Below, piece after piece: positions 36,920-46,595 of a stretch of DNA of 64,000 nucleotides (position 1 is its first letter; the number at the start of each line of letters is the position of its first letter). Source of the DNA: Pardosa pseudoannulata (taxonomy: Eukaryota > Arthropoda > Arachnida > Araneae > Lycosidae); assembly GCA_032207245.1 (NCBI GenBank), contig CM063499.1, forward strand, positions 83,808,666-83,872,665, given 5' to 3'. Under the pieces are notes generated by a model that saw nothing but the letters and a program-made list of their open reading frames with translations, was not told the origin of the DNA and ran no database searches. Made by a program: the position numbers and the translations under genes.

Positions 36920-37135
36920 TTAACTGTTTATCTACTGCATTATGAAATAATGAAAACGTCTTTATATTGTTTTTTAGCTGTCACATTGATACTTATATAC
37001 AAGTAAAAAATCTTCCCGGTGTGAAATTTAGTTTGTTAGAACTAATTAATGAAAGTGGGACTTAAAAGTACCGTCAGTACATAAATGGTTAAGGTGATTG
37101 GTACTTATAAGTACCGTCAGTAGATAAAGGGTTAA
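36920..37135. mobile_element. TTAA-flanked piggyBac-type MITE (208 bp)
   Basis: TTAA at 36,920-36,923 and 37,132-37,135. Ends CTGTTTATCTACTG and, reversed, CCCTTTATCTACTG. Two internal copies of GTACCGTCAGTA near the right end. The copy-1 flank unit has the unfilled site at about 27,598 (TTGA). In dup2 only the right part survives (52,797-52,976). Confidence 0.8.
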
Positions 37136-37493
37136 TTCCTCGTATTTCCGCTCTCAATAAATCAGAATTATTTCCAAAAACAAAAGCATTCATATGCCGT
37201 GATTTTTTTTAAAATGGGGTTTTTTGAACCATACATGATGGTGGTTTTAATACATAATCTAAGTGTTTCAACTTTCAAGAATGCTTTTTAATATATTTCC
37301 AGCTACAATATTAAAATATTTTTCAAATACTTTTTATTTTACCAGATCAAAATAATGTCCATACAAAACTTAAATTAAAAGAAGTATAAATACTTTTTCT
37401 AATTTTTTATTTAAAAATTACTGCCATCTCTATATAAAATGTGTTACTGCAACAGTAAATGTGTATATCTGTATAAATAGATAGGTTTGACGT

Positions 37494-37863
37494 TGTGGCA
37501 GATTGTCACAAGAGAGGTTCGGTCATTCTGAGGAACCAGGGAATGTTTTTCCCATAAAAAAAGCAAGAGTTCCAGACCCAGAGGGGTTTCTTATATTTAT
37601 GTCTCTGCATACATGTGTGTGGCATGCCGGCTATCATTCAGGAGTCCAGTCTGCTGACCACTCACTTGCTCTCAGCCATTTCTCTCCCCCCCCCTTGTTT
37701 TTGAGATTGATCTTTCAAGAACCAGGCAGTAAGTTGTCGGGGGCTTGAGGGTAGAGAAGGTTCTTTCTCCCAAATGAGGTTGTTTTATATCATGTGTATA
37801 TTGTAGATAGTCGAGATAATAAAGTCTAGGACATTAAGTGATTGTTTTTACTAAGCCCCCACA
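37494..37863 (+). mobile_element. LTR-like insertion (solo LTR?), dup1
   Basis: Begins TGTGGCAG and ends CCCCCACA (inverted TGTGG/CCACA), with AATAAA near its 3' end. It interrupts the flank repeat, whose uninterrupted form is seen at 16,670 and 27,475. ACGT precedes it at 37,490 and recurs at 37,889 and 37,901, so the right edge may lie ~25-35 bp further. A short frame inside has no recognisable content. Confidence 0.6.
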
Positions 37864-38283
37864 AACACAGAGGTGTATGTATGTTGCAACGTTACTACGT
37901 GTTGTCTGTCTTTACAAACTGAATAGCTATATAGTATTAAAAAATCATTTATATATTTGTACATTTATATTTTTGTGATGTACATTAAAATAAATTGAAA
38001 AATATGAAAAAAAAATTTATATATCTTTTCGTTTTGATATTTTGTATTTTTCCTCCCAAAAATTGGAATTATTTCCCAAAATGAAAACAATTGCTATGCT
38101 GTGAATTTTCACGACACTATCGGACTGTTCTTTAGAATCCAGATAAGAGTTATCATAAACAAATGTACACATATATATATTATCGAGATTGATAAAATTA
38201 TCTGAAAGGTCTAAGTAGATATAAATTTTGAAATTGAGAAAAATTTACAATACGAGCAAAATGCAATTGTGAGATAGAAAGTG

Positions 38284-38604
38284 CCAGGGCCGTAGCCAGA
38301 AATAATGTTTGGAGGGGGGACCAAGGAGAAAGACATCTTTGTTTGTGAATGATACTTCAATTGATGAAAGGGAAAGCACTGTATTTCCGGAGCACAGTGC
38401 TGTATTTCCGGCCAGCAGCTTAGGAAAACTTTTATGGTCTGAGCAGTTTTTATTTAAGAGAATAAGTGTATGCTCATGAACAGCTAGGCAGATAGCACAC
38501 ACACACAAACGTGGGACATTGTCTATCTACATAATGGTCTTTTAACATTTTTTTTTGGGGGGGGACCAGTCTCCCAAATCCCTCCCCTTGCCTATGGCCT
38601 TGGT
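38284..38604. mobile_element. Non-autonomous DNA transposon with GGCC inverted ends, dup1
   Basis: Left end CCAGGGCCGTAGCCAG, right end CCTATGGCCTTGG, with G-rich and C-rich arms that pair. Flanking AAGTG on both sides (38,279-38,283; 38,605-38,609). The uninterrupted flank is at about 17,003 (GAAAGTGTCACC). No transposase. Confidence 0.65.
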
Positions 38605-38609
38605 AAGTG

Positions 38610-41212
38610 CTTGCTAATAAAATGTGAAAAGTGAAACTTCATGAACTATGACGTCACAATCAGTAACAGAGCTTTTGGAAGTCACATAGTTTTCTCTTAA
38701 CTTAAAAATTAATTTTAAAAGTGACAAACCCATTTTTTTCTTACATTTTTGAAAACATTTTTTGAATTATCAAAAAATAATAAGTTGTTTCTGTCACCCA
38801 CATGTGCAAATTCCTCATTTTTGAGTATATATATTTGTAAGTATGAATCACAAACATGCTTAGGGTCTTAATGCCCATTTTTGTTTTTGCATAGTTTTCA
38901 GATTACCAAATTTTTAAAATGGCATTAGCTGGAGCTGAACTATTCTTTATTGGAAGAGAAATAAAACTTTGAAACATTTTTTAAAAATCAAAATTAATAT
39001 AATTAAATTTACACGTGTATTAATTGTTGAAATAAACAAGTATTATTAACTCCCAAAACTTTTTATATCAATGTTACTTATTGGGATATTTTATTTTAAT
39101 TTCTCAAGCTATGATAAATACCAAACTGTAAAATAATCTTTTTGGACTAATACATAAAACATGTACTGTCCTAAAATTTGTGGTGCCAGGTGCATACTGA
39201 ACCCTTACCCCCTACCCGTAAATATGCCACTGTTCTTATTTATTGCAGAGAGAATAGTTATTGACAAACAATAAGGATAGAGCCGGTTTTTATTACACCA
39301 TATTATCCAGTGCAATACAAAGGGGATAAAAAATTAATCAGATTTCTCTCCTAGTCAGTTTTGGCTAGTGACAATTGAAATAAAAGTGTATGGAAATTCT
39401 GATTTAATGTAAACTTCTGCAAAATATCTATTACAGGCAAATTTTGTGAAGTTTATTATTTGAAAAAAAAAGATGTATTTACAAATACATCAAACAAAAG
39501 AAAATAAAAACAAAGTGTTTTCTTACAAATTGATTGATAAAAAACTAAATTTTCTATTAGAGTCACAATTCTATGAGTAGGTTAATACTCATAGAATCTA
39601 CTTTAATAAAACACAATTTAATTAGAAGATAAGTGGTAAAATATATTTTAAAGTTGAATCTCATAAGCATATCATCAGCAAGGATTTAAAAATAATAAAC
39701 TGAGAAATTGTTTGAATGTCTTTTTGGAGAGAGAATAATTTTGATTGTAATTCAATGATAATTTAATTTTGTAAGATACATCACACAAAGAAAGTAAAAT
39801 GTGTATATTTTAATAGTATAACAAGAACATGCATTTATTGATGCTTGAAAGTAATGAAAGAAAAGCAAAACTTGGTTCTATAAATTGATGGATTAAAAAT
39901 ATTTGTAAAGAGGGTTAATATTTTTTAAATTATTAAAATATCTAGGAATTCACATAAAAAAATAGTTGTAATTACTGTGTAAACGTAAGTAATGATATAT
40001 TCCAAAGTTGAATTATATTTGTAGTATTAAATATTATACCCTATTTTATTGATAAATGTGTAAAATTTTATGTTCAAATCAATGTTATGCATGTTTAGTT
40101 TTGATATCTTGAATAGTGATGTAGCTGAACACTTTTGAAAGTAATTATGCTATTTAAAACAATTTTCTTATTTTAAATTAAAAATTAAATGTAAACCAAA
40201 TTGCATTGCTATTTTTTATTTTGGTGTATTTAAAAATATTTTTACAATTCGACATCTTTTTTTTTTTTTTTTTTCTTATAAACATGTGTTATATAATTCT
40301 ATTACTAAACATTCATGTATATAATCGTAATTTTAGCAACTAAAAGTCACAGACGTATTTCATATGGATAATCTTAAAATTTTATAAGTCTTCAATGAAA
40401 AGAAAAATAAAATATGGTTATCTATAACTACTGTTTCCAGAGTGATCAAAATCTGAAAATGCAGGTGTTAAAATCTCTTTTCCCCTGTTAATTCAGTGTG
40501 AGCTGTCTTCATTACCCCTCTCCCCTCTGTCTCTCTATATGAGTGCATGTTTGTATGTGTATATATATATATCAGGCCTGTTCAGACAATTAATTTAAAC
40601 GTGTATGGAAGTCGTAAACTTTCCACACCCAATCCATCTTTCTTCCTATCCGTTTTACATTTACTTTGCTTACAGGAGTTATAGTATTTTGGTTCTTTTT
40701 TTTTTTTAAATATATTTTTTACTGTTATTTTTTATTATATATACATATATATAGTGTGTTTGGGAATAAAAATTTTCAGTTTATTTAGACATTCATCTTT
40801 TATTAGAGATCTCTTGGCAAGATTTTTTACATTTACTTATATAATGCTGTGAGAGTGCATGTAACCTATAATATAATATTTCTATAAAAGATTTTTTTAT
40901 GGTACTTTGACTTTATACTCTTATGACACACTCTACTCAACAATTTAACTAATCAGAGTGTGAAGATTAATGACATAATGATGCAAAGATGTGAAACCTT
41001 TTAATGCAAAAAAGTAATAAGATTAAGTTAAGAGAATGTTAATTTGATGTTCTTAAAATTCTCTAATGGTACTATAATTAAAAAAAAAAGAAACACATTT
41101 TGTCAAATTTTATAAATTTGTGGGTAGTTTACAGAAAATAATTTTAAAGTATTGGTAAAATTAAGTATAGTAATTATTATAGTAGTACAGTATTACATAT
41201 ATCAGGCTTGCA
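38610..41212. other. AT-rich DNA of the duplicated segment
   Basis: No gene supported. Contains the 38,630-38,830 block (inverted match at 21.6-21.8 kb), poly-T runs and small AT microsatellites near 40,560 and 40,740. 41,102-41,153 reappears at 32,011-32,062 beside the broken Gag. Confidence 0.55.
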
Positions 41213-42201
41213 ATTGCGTCACTTTTCTCACCTTTAGTCACTTTTTATACAGTTGATCACTTTTTTCATGGTGTATTACAGGGTCCAACAATGTACTGAA
41301 CCGTATTTCGTTCTTAGTGCAAGTGCTACAATTACTCAACACAGCCGAATAGAAACCTTCTGTATTATTCTGCATGTGTGGCTCTCTTAGGTTGGCAGAT
41401 GACCTAGAGGTAAATACATTATTGAATCGTTGGTTGGACAGCTACTGGTTGGAGGGAAAAACTTGGCGAACACAAGAACGTCTTACAAGTATATCACCCC
41501 TTGGCTGTTCAGACGTACCCCTCTTTCCAAGAACCATCACCCTGTAAGGCTATATTGGACCCTGCCTGGATTTCCGGTTGATCTAGTTTCCAGTTCTTTC
41601 TGTTGTTGAAAAAAGAAAATCTGAATTAAAAAAAAAAAATATTTTAATAAAAGACCAAAAACGTGATGCTTTAACCTTATTTTTCTTATTAAAATGTAAT
41701 TAGTTATATGGTTTTCAGAATTTAGTGATTTTAAACAGTCGTAAAGAAGTTCCTGAAATGTATATTTGTACTAAAATGTACATTTATTACATTAAAGTAA
41801 TTTACGTCAAACTACACATTTCTCTTTCTCTTCACAATTTTTGTTTAGATACTCTAATCTAGCTATGTACATATTCCAAAACAACATTAATATATGCAGA
41901 AACTTGTGATTATAAAATTAGTGTATTGTTTGTGTTTAATTCTAATTTATAGATTTTCTAGAATAAAAAGCAATGTTTAGTTGTGTTAAACAAAATTTTT
42001 AACCTTTTGTATTTGACACTAAAATTATGTCTTGCATGAATCATTTGATTTAGAGTTAAAATAAATAGAAAAATCTTAATAATAGCATCTGTAATCAAGA
42101 GGAGAAAAAAAAACTTTTTTTTCTCAATGTATAGTCACTTTTTTTGTATTATTTGTCACTTTTCTCACCTTTTTGAAAGTACCTCAGCAGTTGCAAGCCT
42201 A
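41213..42201. mobile_element. DNA transposon with ~15-bp inverted ends (hAT-like), dup1
   Basis: Left end CAGGCTTGCAATTGC, right end GCAGTTGCAAGCCT(A/G): inverted, 13-14 of 15 matching, with GTCACTTTTCTCACC repeated just inside both ends. CAG-starting short inverted ends suggest hAT, but no clear 8-bp target duplication is visible. Inside, 41,374-41,586 resembles the open frame at 56,734-56,946 but has a stop. Confidence 0.55.
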
Positions 42202-42857
42202 TTCTAAACTGAAATTTCCAAAATATATGTGGGTCTGTTTTAAAAATTGTAAAATATAGTCTTTTTCATAGATATTTAAAAATAATTTTCTGAAAAAACT
42301 TTTTTTTAATAATAAAAGAAAATATTTTTTACATTGTCTTGCTCCTGAAATAAAATATATCGGCCATTCCATGTCAACAGTTACTCAATGACCAAATTTG
42401 AAAACTAGTTCCAGTCACATGTGTTGATCAATTTGATGTCACACCAGTAACATAAAAGATATATAATTTTATTTTAAGAAAAAGCTATTGGGCCTATCAA
42501 CTTGATCTTTTGGATTCACTTTATAAAACATGTTCTCAAGCATATCTAGTAGATGTATTTCATAGTAGATATATTTTTTTTGGATTTCCTCGTTACAAAA
42601 TTGTTCTCAGATGTATAGTTCGACGGTTAAAATTAATAATTAAATATTCTAGGTTGTGTTAATTAATGTAAAAATTGTGACACTGCGTACATGAACCTAT
42701 TTTATAGTTCTCAGAATATTTAATAATTAATTTTATTTTCAAGTACTATTGAAAATATGCCTTTGTTATGCAAGTTTAAATTTGTGAAAGATTTAAATTA
42801 TTTATTTTGATTTCTTTTATATAAAGTCTTACTAAATCCATTAATTTTCTTCTTCAG

Positions 42858-42948
42858 GTCATCGAAGGACCTAAAACTAGAGTAGCGAAACATATGAAAA
42901 GCCAAAGAAGTGGTTCTATCAAAGTGCATGAATATCGTTAAAAATAAA
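42858..42948 (+). other. Candidate terminal coding exon, dup1
   Basis: A pyrimidine-rich acceptor (TTTTCTTCTTCAG) is followed by an open frame starting VIEGPKTRVAKH and ending at TAA (42,939), with AATAAA at 42,943. Relative to dup2 a 2-bp insertion (CATATG for CATG) changes the last residues. The protein is not identified and no upstream exon was found. It sits ~170 bp upstream of the cassette start. Confidence 0.35.
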
Positions 42949-43080
42949 GATGTGATAGAAAAAGAAGATAAAAAATAGAGAATGCATAAACTAGTAATAA
43001 AAGGAAGTTATTATCAGACCTTGATACCGAAAAAAAAAAATCAAACTCGGCTCTCATTGGCTAAAAATTTTCCCTTTGGC

Positions 43081-43088
43081 TATAAATA
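43081..43088 (+). promoter_or_regulatory. TATA box of the cassette, dup1
   Basis: TATAAATA 38 bp upstream of the first cassette ATG (43,119), preceded by CTCATTGGCT (CCAAT-like, ATTGG). Conserved in dup2. Confidence 0.5.
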
Positions 43089-43118
43089 CGCTCTTCCAGA
43101 CATACATTCTACCTCATT

Positions 43119-43628
43119 ATGTTTCCCAAGCAAGTGGTAGACTTTCTTCCAAAAGTGTATCATCCTGGAAATAAGGCGGGATTCAGGAATTTGTTTGCTA
43201 GCTATCCCGTTAAGCTTATTATTCGTATTTGGGAAACCATAGAATTTTTTGCAAACCACAAGAATGGAACTCTAAAATGGAGTTCCTTTCCATAGAATAG
43301 GAAAGGAATCCTTCCAGTCGTGCCGGTGTCTCGAGTCCATACAATGGAGCAACATAGAGAGAAGATTGTTGCTGATAAAGGATTATAATAGGAATTCTCC
43401 TCTGACCCGGCGTGTAGCCATACAGATACTGATATCCAGATCGCCACGACGGTAACCACCACACCACAGGGTACTGCTGACCTACAAGAATTCCGTCATG
43501 GTTCGAGAATAATGTTGACGACCCCAGTAAGGAACAATACTACAACAGTAAGTTCGGGACTACCAGGGAAGTTTGAAGAGAAGGATCACTCAGGAAACCC
43601 CGGGTTCGTGACACCTGAGTATATCTAA
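43119..43628 (+). pseudogene. Unidentified cassette ORF 1, one frame with in-frame stops, dup1
   Basis: From the ATG at 43,119 one frame runs 170 codons to TAA at 43,628 with no frameshift but with three internal stops: TAG at 43,293 and TAA TAG at ~43,389. Segments: 58 residues (MFPKQVVDFLPKVYHPG ...), 29 residues (ILPVVPVSRVHTMEQH ...) and ~77 residues rich in Thr (IATTVTTTPQGTAD ...). All read like protein, and the same stops are in dup2. In the same frame, after more stops, comes LPGGATRRLIAVLGEVPKYN (43,689 on). I do not recognise the family. Possibilities: a decayed gene of an integrated DNA virus or large transposon, or exons with small introns. TATA box 38 bp upstream. Confidence 0.4.
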
Positions 43629-43841
43629 AGGATGTATACCCCTTGAGGTTGCAGACGGCTATCATTAACCTAGGAGGGACACTCCTAGTTACCAGGGGGC
43701 GCCACGAGGAGGCTGATAGCTGTCCTAGGTGAAGTACCGAAGTACAACACCCTGTGGCTCATCCCCAGAGCTGCGCCGTAGTACTGCTGAGGAGAATCAC
43801 TGCCACACCCCCCGATAAAGGATTGTAAATGAAACACGGAC

Positions 43842-44039
43842 GTGAGGACCTTTTTCGTCATAGAAAATAATTTGTTCCTCACAAGTCCCATGTTTACGTT
43901 TGGACTTCTTGGTGTGGCACCCAAGACAGTGCACGTCTTTAAAACAACCACTGTACCCATAGCCCTTTACGTTGCCTCCATGCCCAGGATTAGCGGCATC
44001 TTGGGCTCATTTCGTGCCAAAGAACAAAATTTTTTTTAA
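43842..44039 (+). other. Short frame upstream of cassette ORF 2, dup1
   Basis: Open for 65 codons (MRTFFVIENNLFLTSP ...). In dup2 a 2-bp difference at the A/T run near 59,580 joins this frame to ORF 2, giving 131 codons; in dup1 the frames are separate. Whether it is the true N-terminus of ORF 2 cannot be decided here. An open minus-strand frame in dup2 (59,350-59,625) overlaps it. Confidence 0.3.
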
Positions 44040-44088
44040 ATATTTACTCAAATCTCATAGTACTTACCATATCCCGGAGTCGATAAAA

Positions 44089-44565
44089 TACGTCATGATA
44101 ACGTTAGACAAGACGTTTTTTGGCGTATATGTTTCGACTAAAATACCGAATGGTAGTGTATTATACAGTGAATCGGCAGATAAAAAAATTATCCCTATAA
44201 AATCTTTGGAACCTGTGTTGCCTATAAAATCTGAACCTGTGGAATCTGAACATTTAGAACCCGTGTTGCCTATAAAATCTGAACCTGTGGTGCCTGACAA
44301 TTTATTAATGCCGACAATTGAAGAATTAAAATCAGGGGAATCAATGAACAATTTTGAAATAGTTGACAATTTTGAAGAAAATATCTCTTATAAAGTCATT
44401 AACAATTTTTTGGAACATATGAATTACACAATGTTGATAGACATGAATTTTAATTATCCAAAATGGGGGCGAAGTCTCCTTACAAAAATATACGAAGATC
44501 CACATGTTATAATAGAGAAGAGTAATGACGTTGTATACCCAATAGATTTAAGAATTAAAAAATAA
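44089..44565 (+). CDS. Unidentified cassette ORF 2, dup1
   Basis: From the internal ATG at 44,089 this is 158 codons (the open frame extends upstream to 43,972, giving 197). N-terminal TLDKTFFGVYVSTKIPNG, then a tandem motif EPVLPIKSEPV repeated twice (residues ~43-66), then EELKSGESMNNFEIVDNFEE and a C-terminus ending DLRIKK. No signal peptide or membrane segment is evident. Stop TAA lies in AAAAAATAAAAAT, so a poly(A) signal overlaps the end, and the next ORF begins 58 bp later: compact spacing typical of viral or transposon genomes. Family not recognised. dup2 carries a 1-base insertion and a stop, so dup1 is the better copy. Confidence 0.45.
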   Translation, partial: YVMITLDKTFFGVYVSTKIPNGSVLYSESADKKIIPIKSLEPVLPIKSEPVESEHLEPVLPIKSEPVVPDNLLMPTIEELKSGESMNNFEIVDNFEENISYKVINNFLEHMNYTMLIDMNFNYPKWGRSLLTKIYEDPHVIIEKSNDVVYPIDLRIKK

Positions 44566-44623
44566 AAATATTGGTTTTTTTATTGGTGTTTATTTCATTG
44601 AGTAAACAAGTATACCTTTACAC

Positions 44624-45082
44624 ATGTCGATTGACGTTTGTAAATACCCACGAATCGTAGGAGTACTCGTTGTGCAGGATGATTCCTTTTTTATAACCAC
44701 GGCCGAAAAATATACACCCGTCAGTAAAGTCGAAGAAAATTTTGTAGAAGTACTCAGAGATTTAATAATTAAAATGCACATCACATGGCTTTATACTGTC
44801 AGTTCCAAAAAATTTCGGGACGAGTTAAAGATATTTGAATTTTTAGACTTGAATAGACAACCTATCATACACAAATGCTTCACGGATACTTATTACGTTA
44901 AGGAGTGTCGAAATTGCAATAGAAAATTTTGCATAGTGTACATTGCTTACAAAACGCTAAAGAGAAACACAATGACCAAATGCACAGATGTCGATAGATT
45001 TTGTATGAAAAAGATAATTTTAAAAAGAGAAAAAGGATATACTTGCTGCCCTTCAGGAAGTAGACCACCTGGCCCTCCCTAA
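44624..45082 (+). CDS. Unidentified cassette ORF 3, fused to antisense LINE, dup1
   Basis: 152 codons. The native part (~137) starts MSIDVCKYPRIVGVLVVQDD, has a helical middle (FVEVLRDLIIKMHITWLY) and a Cys cluster ECRNCNRKFC with further Cys downstream, suggesting a metal-binding knot. From about 45,035 the frame crosses into the LINE and reads its minus-strand RT start backwards, adding about 15 residues rich in Pro and Gly to the stop at 45,082. The natural end of the gene is lost. dup2 has a 1-base insertion at about 60,423 that breaks the frame; copy A keeps only the end. Family unknown. Confidence 0.45.
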   Translation: MSIDVCKYPRIVGVLVVQDDSFFITTAEKYTPVSKVEENFVEVLRDLIIKMHITWLYTVSSKKFRDELKIFEFLDLNRQPIIHKCFTDTYYVKECRNCNRKFCIVYIAYKTLKRNTMTKCTDVDRFCMKKIILKREKGYTCCPSGSRPPGPP

Positions 45083-46595
45083 GTGGTTCCGGAAAGTGGC
45101 CCAGCCTGAAGCATGCGTTGACCCATTTATTGAGTCCGTCAAGAAAGTCTGAGGATCTGAACATCTATATTATCAGGGACCGGGGCTTTTTTATAGTGCA
45201 GAGAGAACACTGCGTCCTTGACTTCGGTCAGATCAACTCTTTTATTGCCAGCTATGTTTGGGCTGCTGCGCGGTAGTTTGACTGTGTGACCTTATTGGCC
45301 AAAGAGAGCCTCTGTTAGGAGTTTCTGGGATTCCAAGTTGTTGGTTTGTTTGGTCCACTCGACTTGGACCTCATGAGGCGTGAAAGATTTCCCGTGCGCT
45401 AGTTTATAACAACTCCCGTAGGCGTTGGTGCTGGCCTCGCAGAATAGCTTCCAGGCCTTGTTCCTTGTCTGTAGCAGATACTTCTTATACTTCGCCCTTT
45501 CTTTGGCAATTCTGACTTTATAGTCTTGGTTTGGGATGCTACTACGGTTCTTTCTGACTAGGGCCGCGACCTTGTTCCTTTGAGCTGAGAGTTCCGGCTT
45601 CTACCAGGTGAACCTTCTGTGAGATTTGTGAGCCTTTTTTCTGTACACCTTATCACAGGCTGTTTGTATTGCTTTGATTAGGTCGGCCGTGTAGTAATCC
45701 AACTGTTTTGAGGTGTGAACGTCTTCTAGTCTCGTTGGCAGTCTTTGCAGATTTACTTTCAGATGCTTTCTGAATTTAGCATGGTTTCCTTACTGGGTCC
45801 TGTACTGGTGGGCCGAATCCTCGTGGGCATCGTCTCGAGAGTGGTTAGGACATATTTATGGTCACTTAACGATTCCCGATCCAAGACTGTCCAGTCCTTC
45901 GCACTCAGCACGTCATTGCTCTTTAAAAGGGTGACGTCGGCCAGCCGTTCCTTCCTGGTATGCTGAAGGTGGGTGCACTGTGTCGGTTGTTTATGATGAA
46001 GAGGTAATGTTCAAAGCAGTGTTCTATGAGTTTAGAACCTCTTTCATCTTCTCGATCATAACCCCAGAGAGGGGACGAGGCATTTAGGTCGGCTCCCATA
46101 AAGAGGCTGGACTTTGAGTCTAAGTTGATTACAAGGGAACTCCATTCTGAGAGTGCATCCTCAAAATTGTCCGATGGAGCTGCGTATTGGGAACCGATGA
46201 TTATTGGTCCATTGCTGGTTTCCAGGGTTATGAAAACTGATGAGGCCTTTGTCAATGGTGGTGAGTATTTAAGACTAGTGTCTGTAAGAACAACCCAGGC
46301 TTTTAGGTTGCCCGACGGGAAAGCTCTCCAGGTGTTAGGGAACCCATGGAGCCTGCCTTCTAGAACGTAAGGGTCCTGGATAAGAACCACATCGTTCTTT
46401 AGATTAAGGGCCGTTTGGGGGATAACCGCTGTCGTGGTTCCTATTTATCTGAAGGATTCTCAGGGAAATGCCTTAGCTTGATGTCGGAGTTTGTTGAGAT
46501 GCGGAGGGCATGCTTGCTGTGCTGGTCGCCGTAACGGAATGCTGATAAGGGGATTGCTGAGGGAAGGACAAACTAAGTAGAGCTAGCCCTTCTAT
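45038..46595 (-). pseudogene. LINE ORF2 fragment, 3'-truncated, copy B
   Basis: Same layout as copy A: RT start (LNKWVNACFRLGHFPEPLRE) ending at the cassette junction, linker (about 45,292-45,702, interrupted by a TAG at 45,602-45,604 where copies A and C have a Trp codon in WWTPEL), endonuclease 45,923-46,390 with IQDPY and GADLNASSPLWG (Trp to Ser compared with copies A and C). Frameshifts between blocks. No catalytic RT motifs. Confidence 0.85.

Larger units (their letters stand above)
33415..37340. repeat. Flank unit, copy 2 (matches 24,830-27,790)
   Basis: Collinear with copy 1 and carrying both shared SINEs at the same sites. Contains 35,395-36,165, which is absent from copy 1 and present inverted at 22.5-23.1 kb, and a TTAA-flanked MITE at 36,924-37,131 that copy 1 lacks. 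No gene recognised inside. Confidence 0.75.

Noticed and set aside
43202..43960. Minus-strand ORFs at 43,202-43,467 and 43,685-43,960
   Set aside because: Antisense to cassette segments with a TATA-led plus frame. No recognisable content, and the dup2 counterparts are changed by the SINE.
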